The notes under the pieces are model-generated. The model was not told where the DNA came from, did no database searches, and was given only the letters and a program-made list of their open reading frames with translations. Source: Heliocidaris tuberculata (lineage: Eukaryota; Echinodermata; Echinoidea; Camarodonta; Echinometridae). Taken from it: a stretch of 64,000 nucleotides of DNA. Made by a program: the position numbers and the translations under genes. Below, piece by piece: positions 1 through 10,140 of the stretch (positions are counted from its first letter, which is position 1; every line of letters starts with the position of its first letter). The DNA lies in assembly GCA_025618425.1 (NCBI GenBank), contig CM046836.1, positions 16,456,135-16,520,134 on the forward strand, given 5' to 3'.

Positions 1-29
1 GGAAATTTTCTACAATAGTTTCAACAAAA

Positions 30-2891
30 ATGGGGGAGGAGAAAGTGCAGGCTGACTTTTTTGTGCTTCAAGGTAAAGGTCCAGCACTATTGGGGAAAGC
101 TACTGCTATTAAGTTAGCATTGCTGAAGGTAGGCAATGGGATAAACTTGGTCAATGGGATTCATGACGAATTCCCAGAGTGCTTCCATGGAATTGGAAAA
201 TTGGTAGATTACAAGCTTAAATTGCATATAGATTCCTCAGTTCAGCCAGTAGCACAAAGAATGTACCGAGTTCCGTACAGCATGAGACAAAAGGTTAGCA
301 ACAAACTGGAGGAGCTAGAAAATCTAGATATCATAGAAAAGGTAGACGAGCCAACCCCATGGGTGAGCCCAGTAATTGTAGTACCCAAACCAAATGGTGA
401 CATTCGCTTATGTGTCGACATGAGGCAAGCCAACAAGGCTATTGTTCGGGAAAGGCATCCAATACCCACGGTTGATGAGATATTGTATAATATGAATGGT
501 AGTGAGATATTCAGTAAGTTAGATCTGAAGTACGGGTACCACCAAATCGAGTTAGATGAAGAATCTAGGGGAGTAACAACATTTGTAACTCACAAGGGTT
601 TATATCGTTACAAGCGGCTGATGTTCGGTATAAGTGCAGCCCCAGAAAAGTATCAACAAGTAATCTCACAGGCTCTCAATGATTGCGAGGGAGTGCAACA
701 CATATCAGATGATATAGTAGTGCATGGTAGGACGCAGGAAGAACATGATGAACGGTTGCAAAAGGTGTTAAATAGATTGAAGGAGAAAAATCTAACTTTG
801 AATCCAGAGAAATGTGAATTTGGGATGAAGAAGATCACTTTCATGGGACATGTTCTATCTAAGAAAGGGGTAGAACCTACAGATGAAAGGGTGAAATCAA
901 TGAAAGAAGCTAGGCAGCCCCAAAATGCTGCAGAAGTGAGAAGTTTTCTTGGATTAGTCAATTTCTCTGCTCGCTGCATCCCAAACCTAGCAACCTTGTC
1001 AGAGCCTCTGAGACGACTTGTAAGAGCCAATACAAAGTTTGTATGGGGTAAAGAGCAACAAGAAAGTTTTGAGAAACTTAAGAATTGTCTAACACAAGCA
1101 GATACACTAGGCTATTATCGACTAGACGCAGGCAGGACGCAATTGATAACTGATGCTAGCAATGTAGGCCTAGGGGCAGTTTTGTTACAAGACTATGACG
1201 GACAAACGAGGGTCATAAGTTATGCCAGTAGGACATTAACAGATGTAGAGTCAAGATATTCAACAACTGAGAAGGAAGCATTAGCAGTGGTGTGGGCATG
1301 TGAAAAATTTCACATTTACTTGTACGGAATTGATTTTGAACTTGTGACAGACCATAAGCCACTAGAGGTGTTATATGGTACAAAATCACGGCCAAAAGCC
1401 AGAATTGAGCGATGGGTACTCAGATTGATGCCCTACACTTTCACAATAATGTACCGCCCAGGGAAGCAAAACATTGCAGATGCTCTCTCTCGTCTTACAA
1501 TGACAACTACTAAGTCAAGTACTGAAAGGGTAACAGAACAGTATATTCGATTTGTTGCAAAAGAATCGACACCAAATGCAATGACAACTCGAGAAGTTAA
1601 AAAGGCAGCAGAAAATGATGAGGAATTGATAGAGGTTAGAAGATGCTTAGATGAAGGCGATTGGGGCAAAGCAACTGCACATTACACAACTGTGCGAAAT
1701 GAGCTAAGCAGGCTAGGCAACTTAGTTTTAAGGGGCACAAGATTAGTTATCCCCAAAGAGCTGAGAGGGAAATGCGTAGAATTAGCTCATAGAGGTCACC
1801 AGGGAATAGTTCAAACGAAACAGAGACTACGAACAAAAGTATGGTGGCCAAATATGGAAAAAGACGTAGAGAAATATGTGCGATCTTGCCATAGTTGCCA
1901 AATAACAAGCTCATTGCCTAACCCAGAACCCATCACTTCTACACTGATGCCAACAGAACCATGGAAAGATCTAGCAATTGATTTATTAGGGCCCCTTCCA
2001 TCGGGACATTACGTTTTGGTTGTGATAGATTACTACAGTCGATACTATGAAGTTGAAATGTTCAAAGACACAACCAGTGAACGCATCATAGATGCTTTGG
2101 AAAATATGTTCTGTAGATTTGGAATACCAGTGTCAATCACATCTGACAATGGCCCCCAATTTAGATCTGAGGTGTTCAAAAAGTATGTGAAGGAGAACGG
2201 TATACATCACCGGCGTACGACGCCCCTGCACCCCGCAGCAAATGGGGAAGTAGAACGGCAAAATAGGTCACTAATGAAACGCATTAGGATTGCGCATGCC
2301 GAAGGAAAAGATTGGAAAAAAGAAGTGCGTTCATACTTGTTTGCATATCGCACAACTCCACACAGCAGTACAGGGGTAACACCTGCTGAACTACTGTTTA
2401 ATAGGAAACTCCGAACCAAACTGCCCGAAGTGGAGGATGCAGATCAGAAAAATCACCAAATTAATGAAGAGGTGCAAGATAGAGATAATCTTACAAAGTA
2501 CAAGAACAAGTGTTATGTAGATGGCAAAAGAAATGCAAAGCAAAACACTTTGGAAGAAGGGGACAAAGTCCTATTAAGACAGGCAAAACAAAACAAGCTG
2601 ACCACACCCTTCCATGAGGAACCTTTTGTTCTAGTTGAGAAAAGGGGAAATAGTGTAACAGTTGAATCTCCAGATGGAGTAAGGTACAAAAGAAATAGTT
2701 CATTTGTCAAAAAGTACAATGAATCAGTATCTGACCACTTTGAGACTGAGACACGGACTACTCCACCTGTTGATGAAACTGACACGCCCACAGACATGAC
2801 AAATGACCCTACACAAGTAGGAGGGGATACTCGACCAAAGAGGGACAGAGTGACCCCCAAAAGATTTGATGATTTTGTCATGTACAAATAA
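30..2891 (+). CDS. pol: Gypsy-1 pol polyprotein (protease end, RT, RNase H, integrase), partial
   Basis: 953 codons are open from 30; the true start is upstream, since the frame begins in the last part of a retropepsin. The domain order is typical Ty3/gypsy. RT covers about residues 75-260, with the catalytic motif written I-S-D-D near residue 224 in place of the usual Y/F-x-D-D. RNase H has ITDAS near 374 and TDHKPLE near 450. An HHCC zinc finger (HRGHQG...CHSCQ) covers about 590-625. The integrase core has D in AIDLLGP (about 652), D in SDNGPQF (about 708) and E in GEVERQN (about 744). The acidic, Thr-rich tail ends at a TAA. The closest match by eye is the K02A2.6-like type of animal gypsy element. 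Confidence 0.93.
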   Translation: MGEEKVQADFFVLQGKGPALLGKATAIKLALLKVGNGINLVNGIHDEFPECFHGIGKLVDYKLKLHIDSSVQPVAQRMYRVPYSMRQKVSNKLEELENLDIIEKVDEPTPWVSPVIVVPKPNGDIRLCVDMRQANKAIVRERHPIPTVDEILYNMNGSEIFSKLDLKYGYHQIELDEESRGVTTFVTHKGLYRYKRLMFGISAAPEKYQQVISQALNDCEGVQHISDDIVVHGRTQEEHDERLQKVLNRLKEKNLTLNPEKCEFGMKKITFMGHVLSKKGVEPTDERVKSMKEARQPQNAAEVRSFLGLVNFSARCIPNLATLSEPLRRLVRANTKFVWGKEQQESFEKLKNCLTQADTLGYYRLDAGRTQLITDASNVGLGAVLLQDYDGQTRVISYASRTLTDVESRYSTTEKEALAVVWACEKFHIYLYGIDFELVTDHKPLEVLYGTKSRPKARIERWVLRLMPYTFTIMYRPGKQNIADALSRLTMTTTKSSTERVTEQYIRFVAKESTPNAMTTREVKKAAENDEELIEVRRCLDEGDWGKATAHYTTVRNELSRLGNLVLRGTRLVIPKELRGKCVELAHRGHQGIVQTKQRLRTKVWWPNMEKDVEKYVRSCHSCQITSSLPNPEPITSTLMPTEPWKDLAIDLLGPLPSGHYVLVVIDYYSRYYEVEMFKDTTSERIIDALENMFCRFGIPVSITSDNGPQFRSEVFKKYVKENGIHHRRTTPLHPAANGEVERQNRSLMKRIRIAHAEGKDWKKEVRSYLFAYRTTPHSSTGVTPAELLFNRKLRTKLPEVEDADQKNHQINEEVQDRDNLTKYKNKCYVDGKRNAKQNTLEEGDKVLLRQAKQNKLTTPFHEEPFVLVEKRGNSVTVESPDGVRYKRNSSFVKKYNESVSDHFETETRTTPPVDETDTPTDMTNDPTQVGGDTRPKRDRVTPKRFDDFVMYK

Positions 2892-3560
2892 AGTAAACTA
2901 AAACTAGGTATTGTATGTCATATGTATAGGCACATAATGTAAACAAATCAAGTTTTGTAATGAAGAGATGTCATTACATGATATATTGAGAATACTGTAT
3001 TTCAATCAAAAATGTGTAGGCAATGTTTAAGTAAAAGTGCATTCAATAAGACACATTTCAGTGAGTAAACAGTGTTTTATTTTGTTCATGTATAGGATGA
3101 TGAACAGATTAAGATTTATGTACAAAATGCAAACATGCATGTTAAATGTGTTTGTAATATAATTATGTTGATGTATGGTTTCGTAATACATGGTTTTGAA
3201 ATGTAACTGGGAACGCCAAATTAAATAGTAATTTAATCATGAAAATAATATACATGAAACACATTAAATATAGTCATTTTAGCATAGATCTAAATATCAT
3301 GCTTTCTATTATTAAGAGAATACTCAGTGTGTAGAAAGATGATAATGAGTTAATTGAATTCAAAGAGATGGAACGCTCAGTATTAATGCTATCGGTAAAG
3401 GTAAAGTTAACCTTCAGATAGATTTCATAAACGTATACATGTACCTGATAGACTAGTTGTAACTAACTCCAAACATGTATCTTGGGGAAGTTGGCTAAAT
3501 GATTATTAAGATTGTGAGCAAATATACTGAATGTTCTGTGATAACTCCTTGGTTTAATCT
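2892..3560 (+). other. Gypsy-1 3' untranslated region between pol and the 3' LTR
   Basis: This AT-rich stretch of about 670 bp has no long open frame and no env-like gene. It ends at a purine-rich tract, as expected for the region between pol and the 3' LTR. Confidence 0.75.
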
Positions 3561-3575
3561 AAAGAGGGGAGGAGA
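3561..3575 (+). promoter_or_regulatory. Polypurine tract of gypsy-1
   Basis: Fifteen consecutive purines (AAAGAGGGGAGGAGA) lie directly before the TG that opens the LTR. This is the position and composition of the plus-strand primer in Ty3/gypsy elements. Confidence 0.85.
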
Positions 3576-3881
3576 TGTAGTGTCTTGGCACAGAGACTAA
3601 CCACCAGAATGCTGGCTGGCAGCCTGGCACCAACCCTAATCCATTAATGGTCATAATGGTCAAAACATGGTCATTAAAGGACTGGACATTGTTGGAATGT
3701 TACTACACCTGTCATGTATATATCACCCTCACTGTTATATGAGGAGAGCAGCCTGTTTGTAGGAGTCTGGATTGAACCTCAATAAAGCAAAGACATACCT
3801 TTTATATCTCTCTCAAACTAGCATTGCTCTTTAAGTGTGGCTTGAATACTTGAAGGTTGTCATAGATGTGAGAATGCTACA
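3576..3881 (+). repeat. Gypsy-1 3' LTR (306 bp)
   Basis: It begins TGTAG and ends CTACA, a 5-bp terminal inverted repeat. It carries an AATAAA poly(A) signal at 3781-3786 and a TATATA stretch near 3716-3723. The left boundary is set by the polypurine tract. The right boundary is set by the abrupt start of gypsy-2 LTR sequence at 3882. Confidence 0.88.
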
Positions 3882-4138
3882 ATGAGATGTTCTGAATATG
3901 AATGAGAATGTAACAATAGAAACATGTGGAGTGAAGGTGGAATGCAAAAGAAAGTATGGGAGATGGAATGGAATGGGAGAAACCAGGTGTGGCTATGGCA
4001 ATGACATGTGAAGGTGGAGAGAGGAAATGAAGGTCATGAATTGGAATGTAAATAAACAGGGCAAAATGTAAACATTAGAGTATGGGAAAGTAAAATGTAA
4101 AACAGCCAAGTAAAATACTGCAAAAATCGACTGTTACA
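3882..4138 (-). repeat. Gypsy-2 3' LTR, partial, interrupted by gypsy-1
   Basis: Its 257 bp match 18289-18545 with one substitution (near 4130) and no gaps. Read on the minus strand it opens TGTAACAG at 4138, the 5' end of the LTR. The other 323 bp of the 580-bp LTR are missing here because gypsy-1 follows directly; they should lie beyond the 5' end of gypsy-1, off-window. Confidence 0.92.
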
Positions 4139-4749
4139 TAAGATTCCTTCTTCGTTAAAAATGTCCTCATTTTTTTTTTTTAAAGTCTCAACTCAATAGG
4201 TTTTGATATTTTTTTTTTTATAAGTTGAACAATTAAAAACATATTCTCTCAAAACTGTGAAACATACAAAAATGAGAATAAATATTTTCTTTGATGAAGG
4301 AAATCTTATTTCTGATATAATACAAATCAACAAACTGTTTCTTTTGCAACTCATCAATCGAATAGCCCAAATTCAGTGCATAACCATCATTTTTTTATAA
4401 TGGTTATCATTTTTGATTTTCTAAAAAGAACTTAAGTTCTTTCCTCTTTTTTTTTTCAATAATAAACAAACATCTATTATTTTCACTTTGGGAAAAAAAA
4501 AAAATTCAGAAAACCTAAAATCAGTTTGCGGCCATTCTTCCGTCAGTTGCACGAGTATACAATATACTGTAATCTACTGAACATTAAATATATAACAAAC
4601 TGCGTATTATTAATTTCAATAGTTCTGTCTTCTCTTTTTCTTTGCACTTATAATCTACAAATTTTGGTTTTTTCATCCTTTGGACTTGACACAAATTTTA
4701 ACCAAACTTTGAATGTTCAAAATTTCATAATTCTCTAAAGACATGGACC
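4139..4749 (-). other. Gypsy-2 3' untranslated region, distal part
   Basis: AT-rich and rich in T runs on the plus strand, with no coding frame. The minus strand next to the LTR (4139-4155) is largely purine (GAAGAAGGAAT) and may serve as the polypurine tract. This stretch was joined to 10687-11707 before the LINE inserted. Confidence 0.7.
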
Positions 4750-4760
4750 TCCATGCTAGA
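4750..4760. repeat. Target-site duplication, 3' side of the LINE
   Basis: TCCATGCTAGA occurs here and again at 10676-10686, exactly flanking the LINE. The 11-bp length suits target-primed reverse transcription by an AP-endonuclease LINE. Confidence 0.9.
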
Positions 4761-5123
4761 TTGATTGATTGATAAATGATTAACGACACTATCAACACTT
4801 GAGTGTCATATAAGTGTCGAACAATAATAATTCTATAAAGTTTTATATGATTATACAATAGAAGTTTTCCTTTCAGATTTCACGCCAAAAAATAAACGTG
4901 GATTGGAGATTGTCGATAATAACTAAATATGTTAACTACTTCACCGGGATAACTTCCCTGCTCTTTACGAAAAGAGAAGCAGGTTCTTTTACGTGCAAAT
5001 GGTGTGACTCTCCTTTACACGGGACCGCCGTCTTAGAGTCTCCTCCGAAAGACTAGGCAATTGGAATGAAATGCCTTGCCCAAGGGCATACCTGTTGTGA
5101 TTGGGATTCAAACAGTTTCCTAC

Positions 5124-6803
5124 TTAAAATCTAATAAAAAGATTAATCTCTTTAAGAAAATTTACAATGCATGAACGTGAAACATCACTGAATAATGTCT
5201 TAAGATCAGGAACATCATAAAAGTTAGTACGAATATGAGCAAAATCAACACATTCAAGAAGAATGTGTTTTACTGTAAGTGTACAATTACATGGAATGCA
5301 ACGTGGTTGATTTTCTGCTGTAAATAAGTATGCATGTGTCAAGTGAGAATGGCCAATACGAGCACGGGTCAACACAATGTCTTCCCGTCGTTTAGCTAAT
5401 GGTAGATTATTTTGTGATCCAATTCTTGGTTGATGTTGGTGAAGTTTATTATTTGGATATAGATCCCATAATGCTTGCCATTTATTTTTAATGTAAGTGT
5501 TAATGTTTGATTTTAGATCAGTATAAGGTATATTTATTTCTGTTACATCTAAATCGAGAGCTTCTTTTGCCAACTTATCAGCTTTTTCATTTCCTTGAAT
5601 GCCTGTATGACTTGGTATCCAAGCAAATACTACTCGTTTACCTAATGTACTGATTTTAAACAAAGTTTCTAATAACTGAACAATATAAGGATGCTTAAGA
5701 TTTTTACTTTGTAAAGCCGTTAAACTAGACAGGGAGTCTGTAAAAATAACAAAACGTCTTCCGTTAGTGTGTTCTATAACATCCAGAGCCATTTTCAGAG
5801 CTGATAACTCTGCTGTATATATAGAAGAAACATTTGGTAATCTAACTTGCCTTCGTATAGGACCACTTATACAAGCCGCACCTACTTTATTCTGATCTTT
5901 TGATCCATCGGTATAGATCGCACGATAATTACTGTATTTATGTCTGATTTCTCCAAATTTATTAAGGAAGACTAAATCACTTGTAGAACCCTTTTTAGAC
6001 GTTCTCAGTGATAAGTCAATTACTGGTTCAGTGATCTTCCAAGGTGGAATATATGGTATTAAGAAAGGAACTATATCAGTAACATCAAGTATATGTGTTA
6101 GAGCTTCTTTCATACGTAAACCAAAAGGTTTGATGGCTGATGGTTTACTTGTATAAAAATGGGTATATCGTGGCATGAAGGTACCGTCATATGTTGGATT
6201 ACGAGAATTATTTTTCAGTTTGATTGCATATTGTAAGGAAAGCTTTTCGTATCTTAAATACAAGGGAGGTTCATTAGCCTCCACATAAAGACTCTCCATA
6301 GGAGAAGTACGAAAAGCACCTAAACAAAGTCGAAGTCCTTGATTCTGGATGGGTTTTAGCTTTGCAAGGTACGACTTCCGAGCAGAACTATAAACTGCAC
6401 TGCCATAATCAAGTTTAGATCTAACTAGAGATCTATAAAGACGAAGAAGAACAATGCGATCAGCGCCCCAATCCATTTTTGACACAACCTTCAGAAGATT
6501 CAAAGCTTTATGGCACTTTTGCCTGACATAATCAATATGAGCTTTAAAATTGAGTTTATTATCGAAGATTAAGCCGAGATATTTAGTCTGTTGGACTACA
6601 GGAATGATAGAGTCATTTAATTTGACCTTAGGATCAGGATGTAATGATCGCTTATTACAAAAGTGAACACACACCGTCTTGGATTTTGAAAAACGGAAAC
6701 CATTCTCATCCGCCCACCTTCCAATTCTGTTAAGACAATTTTGTAATAATGTCTCGATTGTCAACATACCTTGTGACGAACAAGAAATACAAAAATCATC
6801 CAC
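5124..6803 (-). CDS. LINE ORF2, C-terminal part: end of RT, RNase H, terminal Cys motif
   Basis: This frame starts at the catalytic RT motif (VDDF, preceded by F in the same frame) and runs 559 codons. RNase H type I follows at about residues 290-425, with D in YTDGSK, E in YTAELSAL, D in FTDSLSS and H in WIPSHTG. A tail motif HSHLTHAYLF followed by CIPCNCTLTVKHILLEC is typical of I-clade LINEs. It is out of frame with 6761-7747; a 1-nt shift lies between about 6790 and 6830, just before the catalytic Asp pair. In an intact element this would be the C-terminal part of one ORF2 protein. Confidence 0.9.
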   Translation of the reverse strand: MDDFCISCSSQGMLTIETLLQNCLNRIGRWADENGFRFSKSKTVCVHFCNKRSLHPDPKVKLNDSIIPVVQQTKYLGLIFDNKLNFKAHIDYVRQKCHKALNLLKVVSKMDWGADRIVLLRLYRSLVRSKLDYGSAVYSSARKSYLAKLKPIQNQGLRLCLGAFRTSPMESLYVEANEPPLYLRYEKLSLQYAIKLKNNSRNPTYDGTFMPRYTHFYTSKPSAIKPFGLRMKEALTHILDVTDIVPFLIPYIPPWKITEPVIDLSLRTSKKGSTSDLVFLNKFGEIRHKYSNYRAIYTDGSKDQNKVGAACISGPIRRQVRLPNVSSIYTAELSALKMALDVIEHTNGRRFVIFTDSLSSLTALQSKNLKHPYIVQLLETLFKISTLGKRVVFAWIPSHTGIQGNEKADKLAKEALDLDVTEINIPYTDLKSNINTYIKNKWQALWDLYPNNKLHQHQPRIGSQNNLPLAKRREDIVLTRARIGHSHLTHAYLFTAENQPRCIPCNCTLTVKHILLECVDFAHIRTNFYDVPDLKTLFSDVSRSCIVNFLKEINLFIRF

Positions 6804-7882
6804 AAAGACCTATCAAACCCGGGATTAACAACGTCAACAATGCTATTGATCTTCAATAAGAACAAAGTAACAGAAAGTATGCTACCTTGAGGAACACCCA
6901 TTTCCTGATTATGTAATCCTGAAAAGGTTGACCCAAGACGGACTCGAAACACACGATTTGAAAGAAAATTCTGAATGAAAATGGGCAACCTGCCCCTCAA
7001 CCCAAGATTGTGAAGATCTCTCATAATACCATACTTCCAAGTGGTATCATAGGCCTTTTCAAGATCAAAAAAGACAGATACCACATGGTGACCTCGAATA
7101 AAGCCATCACGAATGAAAGATTCAAGGCGAATGAGTTGATCGACAGTACTTCGATTATGACGAAAGCCACTTTGAAACTTCGAAATCAAACCATGTTTTT
7201 CCAAGAACCAAACCAATCGGGCGTTAATCATTCTTTCCATGGTTTTACAAAGACAACTGGTTAAAGAAATAGGACGATAATTTGTAGGTTTAGATGAATC
7301 CTTTCCAGGTTTCGGAATAGGAATAATGGTAGCTTCCCGCCACGAATCTGGAAAGTCACCTGTTCTCCAAATTTTATTTAGTATATCTAATAGAACTAAA
7401 AGTGATGTTTCAGGTAAATGTTTCAGAAATTGATAATGGATTTCATCTGGACCAGTTGCAGTGTCATGACATTTATTGAGTGAGGTTTCCAACTCAGAGA
7501 TAGTGAATGGAATATTGTAATCCTCTGTATTGTTTGATAAAAAATTGAGTTCCTGATTTTCAGCTTGATTTTTATAGATCTGAAATGTAGGAGAATAATG
7601 ATTAGATGATGAGTTATGTTCAAATTCTTCTGCCAGTAGATTAACAATATCTGACCTTTCTGTACATTTAACACCATCCGATTTGATCAAATAAGATACA
7701 GAAGAACTCAGATGTTTTCCACATATTTTCCTTACCATTTCCCACACTTTATTAATGGGAGTATGAATATTCAGTTTAGAAATATATTTCTTCCATGATT
7801 GTCGTTTATTTTTCTTAATAATATTACGTGTTTTTGCTCGTGTTTCTCGATATTTTCGTAAATTTTCATTATTTGGGTATTT
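6761..7882 (-). pseudogene. LINE ORF2, central part: N-terminal RT, broken at both ends
   Basis: This is the same frame as the endonuclease part, separated from it by a TAA at 7883-7885. RT blocks are recognisable: IPIPKPGKD...NYRPISLTS, SGFRHNRSTVDQL, the first catalytic Asp in FFDLEKAYD, and GVPQGSILS. Reading then leaves frame just before the FVDD motif and ends at a spurious stop at 6761. The break falls in the catalytic centre, so this copy cannot make a full RT. Confidence 0.88.
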
Positions 7883-8821
7883 TTAAAATTTCCTCAAAGC
7901 CTTTTTACGGCATTTAACAGCTTCTTTACATTCAGTATTAAACCAAGGATTATGCTTATGATAAAAGGAACCAGATTTTGGTATTGTATTTGTAGCTATA
8001 TCAAGTAATGTATGAGAAAATAAAGCAAGAGGGTCTTCTGTATCCTGAAAACTATCTCTGTTGATATTTAATAAACACTGATTTGAGAAAGCATCCCAAT
8101 TTGCTTTGTGAAGTTGCCATTTTGGAACTTTTTCCTCTGGTAAAGGTCTTACAATTTCAATAAAGATAGGGAAGTGATCACTACCACATTGTTCACTATG
8201 GACATTCCATTGAAAATCCATAAAAATATTAGGTGAACAAATAGATAAGTCAATAGCCGTCATGGAACCAGAGGCTGGATGGAGATATGTAGGAGAATCA
8301 TCATTTAAAACGCATAAATCAAAATGTTCAAGTATCAATTCAACAATATTACCTAATCTATTTGAATTTCGACAGCCCCACAGAGAACTGTGAGCATTAA
8401 AATCACCTACTAGCAAAAATGGTACAGGAAGTTGATTGACTAGTCTATCTAATTCAGCTTGTGAAAGTTCATACCTAGGTGGAATATATATTGAGCATAT
8501 AGTAAAAGTGCAGTGAAGAGTTATCTTAGCTGCAACAGCTTGGAGATTAGTATGAAGCTCAAGAGCTTCATGTGGGATTCCCTTTTTAATTAATATTGAT
8601 GAACCTCCAATAGGTCTATCATTTACCAAAGATGTACTAGTTTTATTAAACATATCATAACCTCTAAATGAGATATTATCAGAATCACTCAAAAATGTTT
8701 CCTGTAAACACATAACATATGGATTATGATTAATTAAAAGACATTTGATTTCCTCATAATTAGGTTTTAACCCTCGACAGTTCCATTGAACAACGGCTTT
8801 TTCCTTCCCATGATAATACAT
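7883..8821 (-). CDS. LINE ORF2, N-terminal part: AP-type endonuclease
   Basis: 312 codons of an exonuclease/endonuclease/phosphatase fold, the target-nicking domain. Motifs seen are QWNCRG near residue 13, the metal-binding E in QETFLS near 42, GDFNAHSSLWG near 142 and SDHFPIF near 222. The frame ends at a TAA that looks like a point nonsense change, because the same frame stays open beyond it into the RT part. The start ATG overlaps the ORF1 stop in a TAATG arrangement. Confidence 0.9.
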   Translation of the reverse strand: MYYHGKEKAVVQWNCRGLKPNYEEIKCLLINHNPYVMCLQETFLSDSDNISFRGYDMFNKTSTSLVNDRPIGGSSILIKKGIPHEALELHTNLQAVAAKITLHCTFTICSIYIPPRYELSQAELDRLVNQLPVPFLLVGDFNAHSSLWGCRNSNRLGNIVELILEHFDLCVLNDDSPTYLHPASGSMTAIDLSICSPNIFMDFQWNVHSEQCGSDHFPIFIEIVRPLPEEKVPKWQLHKANWDAFSNQCLLNINRDSFQDTEDPLALFSHTLLDIATNTIPKSGSFYHKHNPWFNTECKEAVKCRKKALRKF

Positions 8822-8823
8822 TA
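8819..8823 (-). promoter_or_regulatory. TAATG stop-start overlap joining LINE ORF1 and ORF2
   Basis: On the minus strand the ORF1 stop TAA and the ORF2 start ATG share a base. The same pentamer couples the two ORFs by termination and reinitiation in the silkworm LINE SART1. A similar mechanism here is inference. Confidence 0.75.
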
Positions 8824-10140
8824 AGTATTATCCAACTTTGGAACAAGTTTAATTTTAGAGGAAGGTTGAGTAGGAGAAATATCCATTTCCTCTTCTCCCT
8901 CAAGTGGTAAAATATCATACTTATTCTTAATTACCACTGAATCAGTCAATTTAGGTTTTAACACATTTATTTGTTTACTTTTCCCTTTGGTTGATTGTTT
9001 TTGAGCTTCTTGGTTATTAACAGAAGTGTTCCTAGTAGGAGGATCCCTTGACAGACTTCGACTTCGGCGCTGATCATCCTTAGTCTTAGTCTGACCCTTC
9101 TTCTGTTGATCTCGCTTTTGAATTTGAGGTTTAGGGCTCTCTGTATTTGTTGTTTGATTACTTACAAGAGCAACAGGGGAATCACGATCTAACCAAGTGA
9201 AAGTAGTTTGGGTAGTCGCTGTAGTTTTAGATTGTTTAGCCACTTTAGGTTGTTGGTTACTTACACCAATACCGTGTTTGGTCCTGTCCGCATACGTAGT
9301 ACCTTGAACTTGCTGAGCCTGGTACATTTTACGAGCTTCGGGGTAAGGTATGCCGTTCTCAGTTTTCAGCTCTTGGATTTTTTTTTCTTCTATCCATTTC
9401 GGACAAGCCCGGGAATTGGCAGGGTGACTGCCATCGCAATTGACACATTTAGTTGGTCCCTGACAAGTAGCACCTGTATGACCCTCTTTGCCGCATTTCT
9501 CGCAACACTCAGATTTTTTGCAGAAGCTCCTAAAATGACCAAACTTCTGACAGTTAAAACACCGTATTGGATTGGGGATATAGATATCCACTTTGACCCG
9601 TAGGTACCCAACTTTGATAAAAGGTGGGATGGCGGTCCGACTGAAAGTTAGAAAAAGGGTATTGGTAGGTTTTTTCTCCCCATTTTGATTAATTGTCACT
9701 CTGTAAACTCCAGTCACTTGCTGGTCAGCAAGTTCATCAAGTATCTCTTCCTCACTACAATCACGAAGTTCTGGACACCGAACTACACCTCTACAAGAAT
9801 TCAAGGTCTTATGAGGAGATATCTTAACCGGGATATTGACGAATTTGTCAGCTTTAAGAAGGTTCCTAGCCTGACTAGCCCGGTCCACTTCAACCAAAAT
9901 GTCACCTGATCTCAATCTCTTTACTGACTTCACCGTTCCGGCCAAAAATTCCACTCCCTTGTTTATAGCAAATGGCGACAATTTCAGCGGCCTGTCAGGA
10001 TTGCTGCTCTGAATCACTAGGAAATGTGGGAAATTGTCCGATTCAACCTCGTCATCAGACTCAAATCTGCCTCGCTTGTTTGAATGTTTGTTTTGATTTG
10101 CCATACTATTCTTCTTAAATTCAGCACCATTGCTCCCCAC
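8821..10140 (-). CDS. LINE ORF1: RNA-binding protein with CCHC zinc knuckles
   Basis: 439 codons, intact. The N-terminal half (about 35-185) looks like the RRM-like region of I-clade ORF1 proteins. Zinc knuckles follow at about 193-255: CFNCQKFGHFRSFC, CEKCGKEGHTGATC and a third CVNCDGSHPANSRAC. The knuckle block is followed by a basic stretch (KWIEEKKIQELK). The last 130 residues are polar and low in complexity. The family role is to bind LINE RNA and form the RNP. Confidence 0.9.
   Translation of the reverse strand: MGSNGAEFKKNSMANQNKHSNKRGRFESDDEVESDNFPHFLVIQSSNPDRPLKLSPFAINKGVEFLAGTVKSVKRLRSGDILVEVDRASQARNLLKADKFVNIPVKISPHKTLNSCRGVVRCPELRDCSEEEILDELADQQVTGVYRVTINQNGEKKPTNTLFLTFSRTAIPPFIKVGYLRVKVDIYIPNPIRCFNCQKFGHFRSFCKKSECCEKCGKEGHTGATCQGPTKCVNCDGSHPANSRACPKWIEEKKIQELKTENGIPYPEARKMYQAQQVQGTTYADRTKHGIGVSNQQPKVAKQSKTTATTQTTFTWLDRDSPVALVSNQTTNTESPKPQIQKRDQQKKGQTKTKDDQRRSRSLSRDPPTRNTSVNNQEAQKQSTKGKSKQINVLKPKLTDSVVIKNKYDILPLEGEEEMDISPTQPSSKIKLVPKLDNT

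Larger units (their letters stand above)
1..3881 (+). mobile_element. Ty3/gypsy LTR retrotransposon gypsy-1, 5'-truncated by the window edge
   Basis: What is visible is the end of the protease, reverse transcriptase, RNase H, integrase, a 3' untranslated stretch, a purine tract and the 3' LTR. The 5' LTR, gag and most of the protease lie before the window. The element is in opposite orientation to gypsy-2. Its 3' LTR stops exactly where homology to the gypsy-2 LTR begins at 3882, so it appears to have inserted into that LTR. The target duplication would be the bases starting ATGAG at 3882, but its partner copy is off-window. The visible coding part has no stop or frameshift, so this copy may be recent. 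Confidence 0.93.

Noticed and set aside
4139..4858. A possible env-like gene downstream of gypsy-2 pol
   Set aside because: Only short AT-rich frames exist here and at 10687-11707; no signal peptide or fusion-type features.
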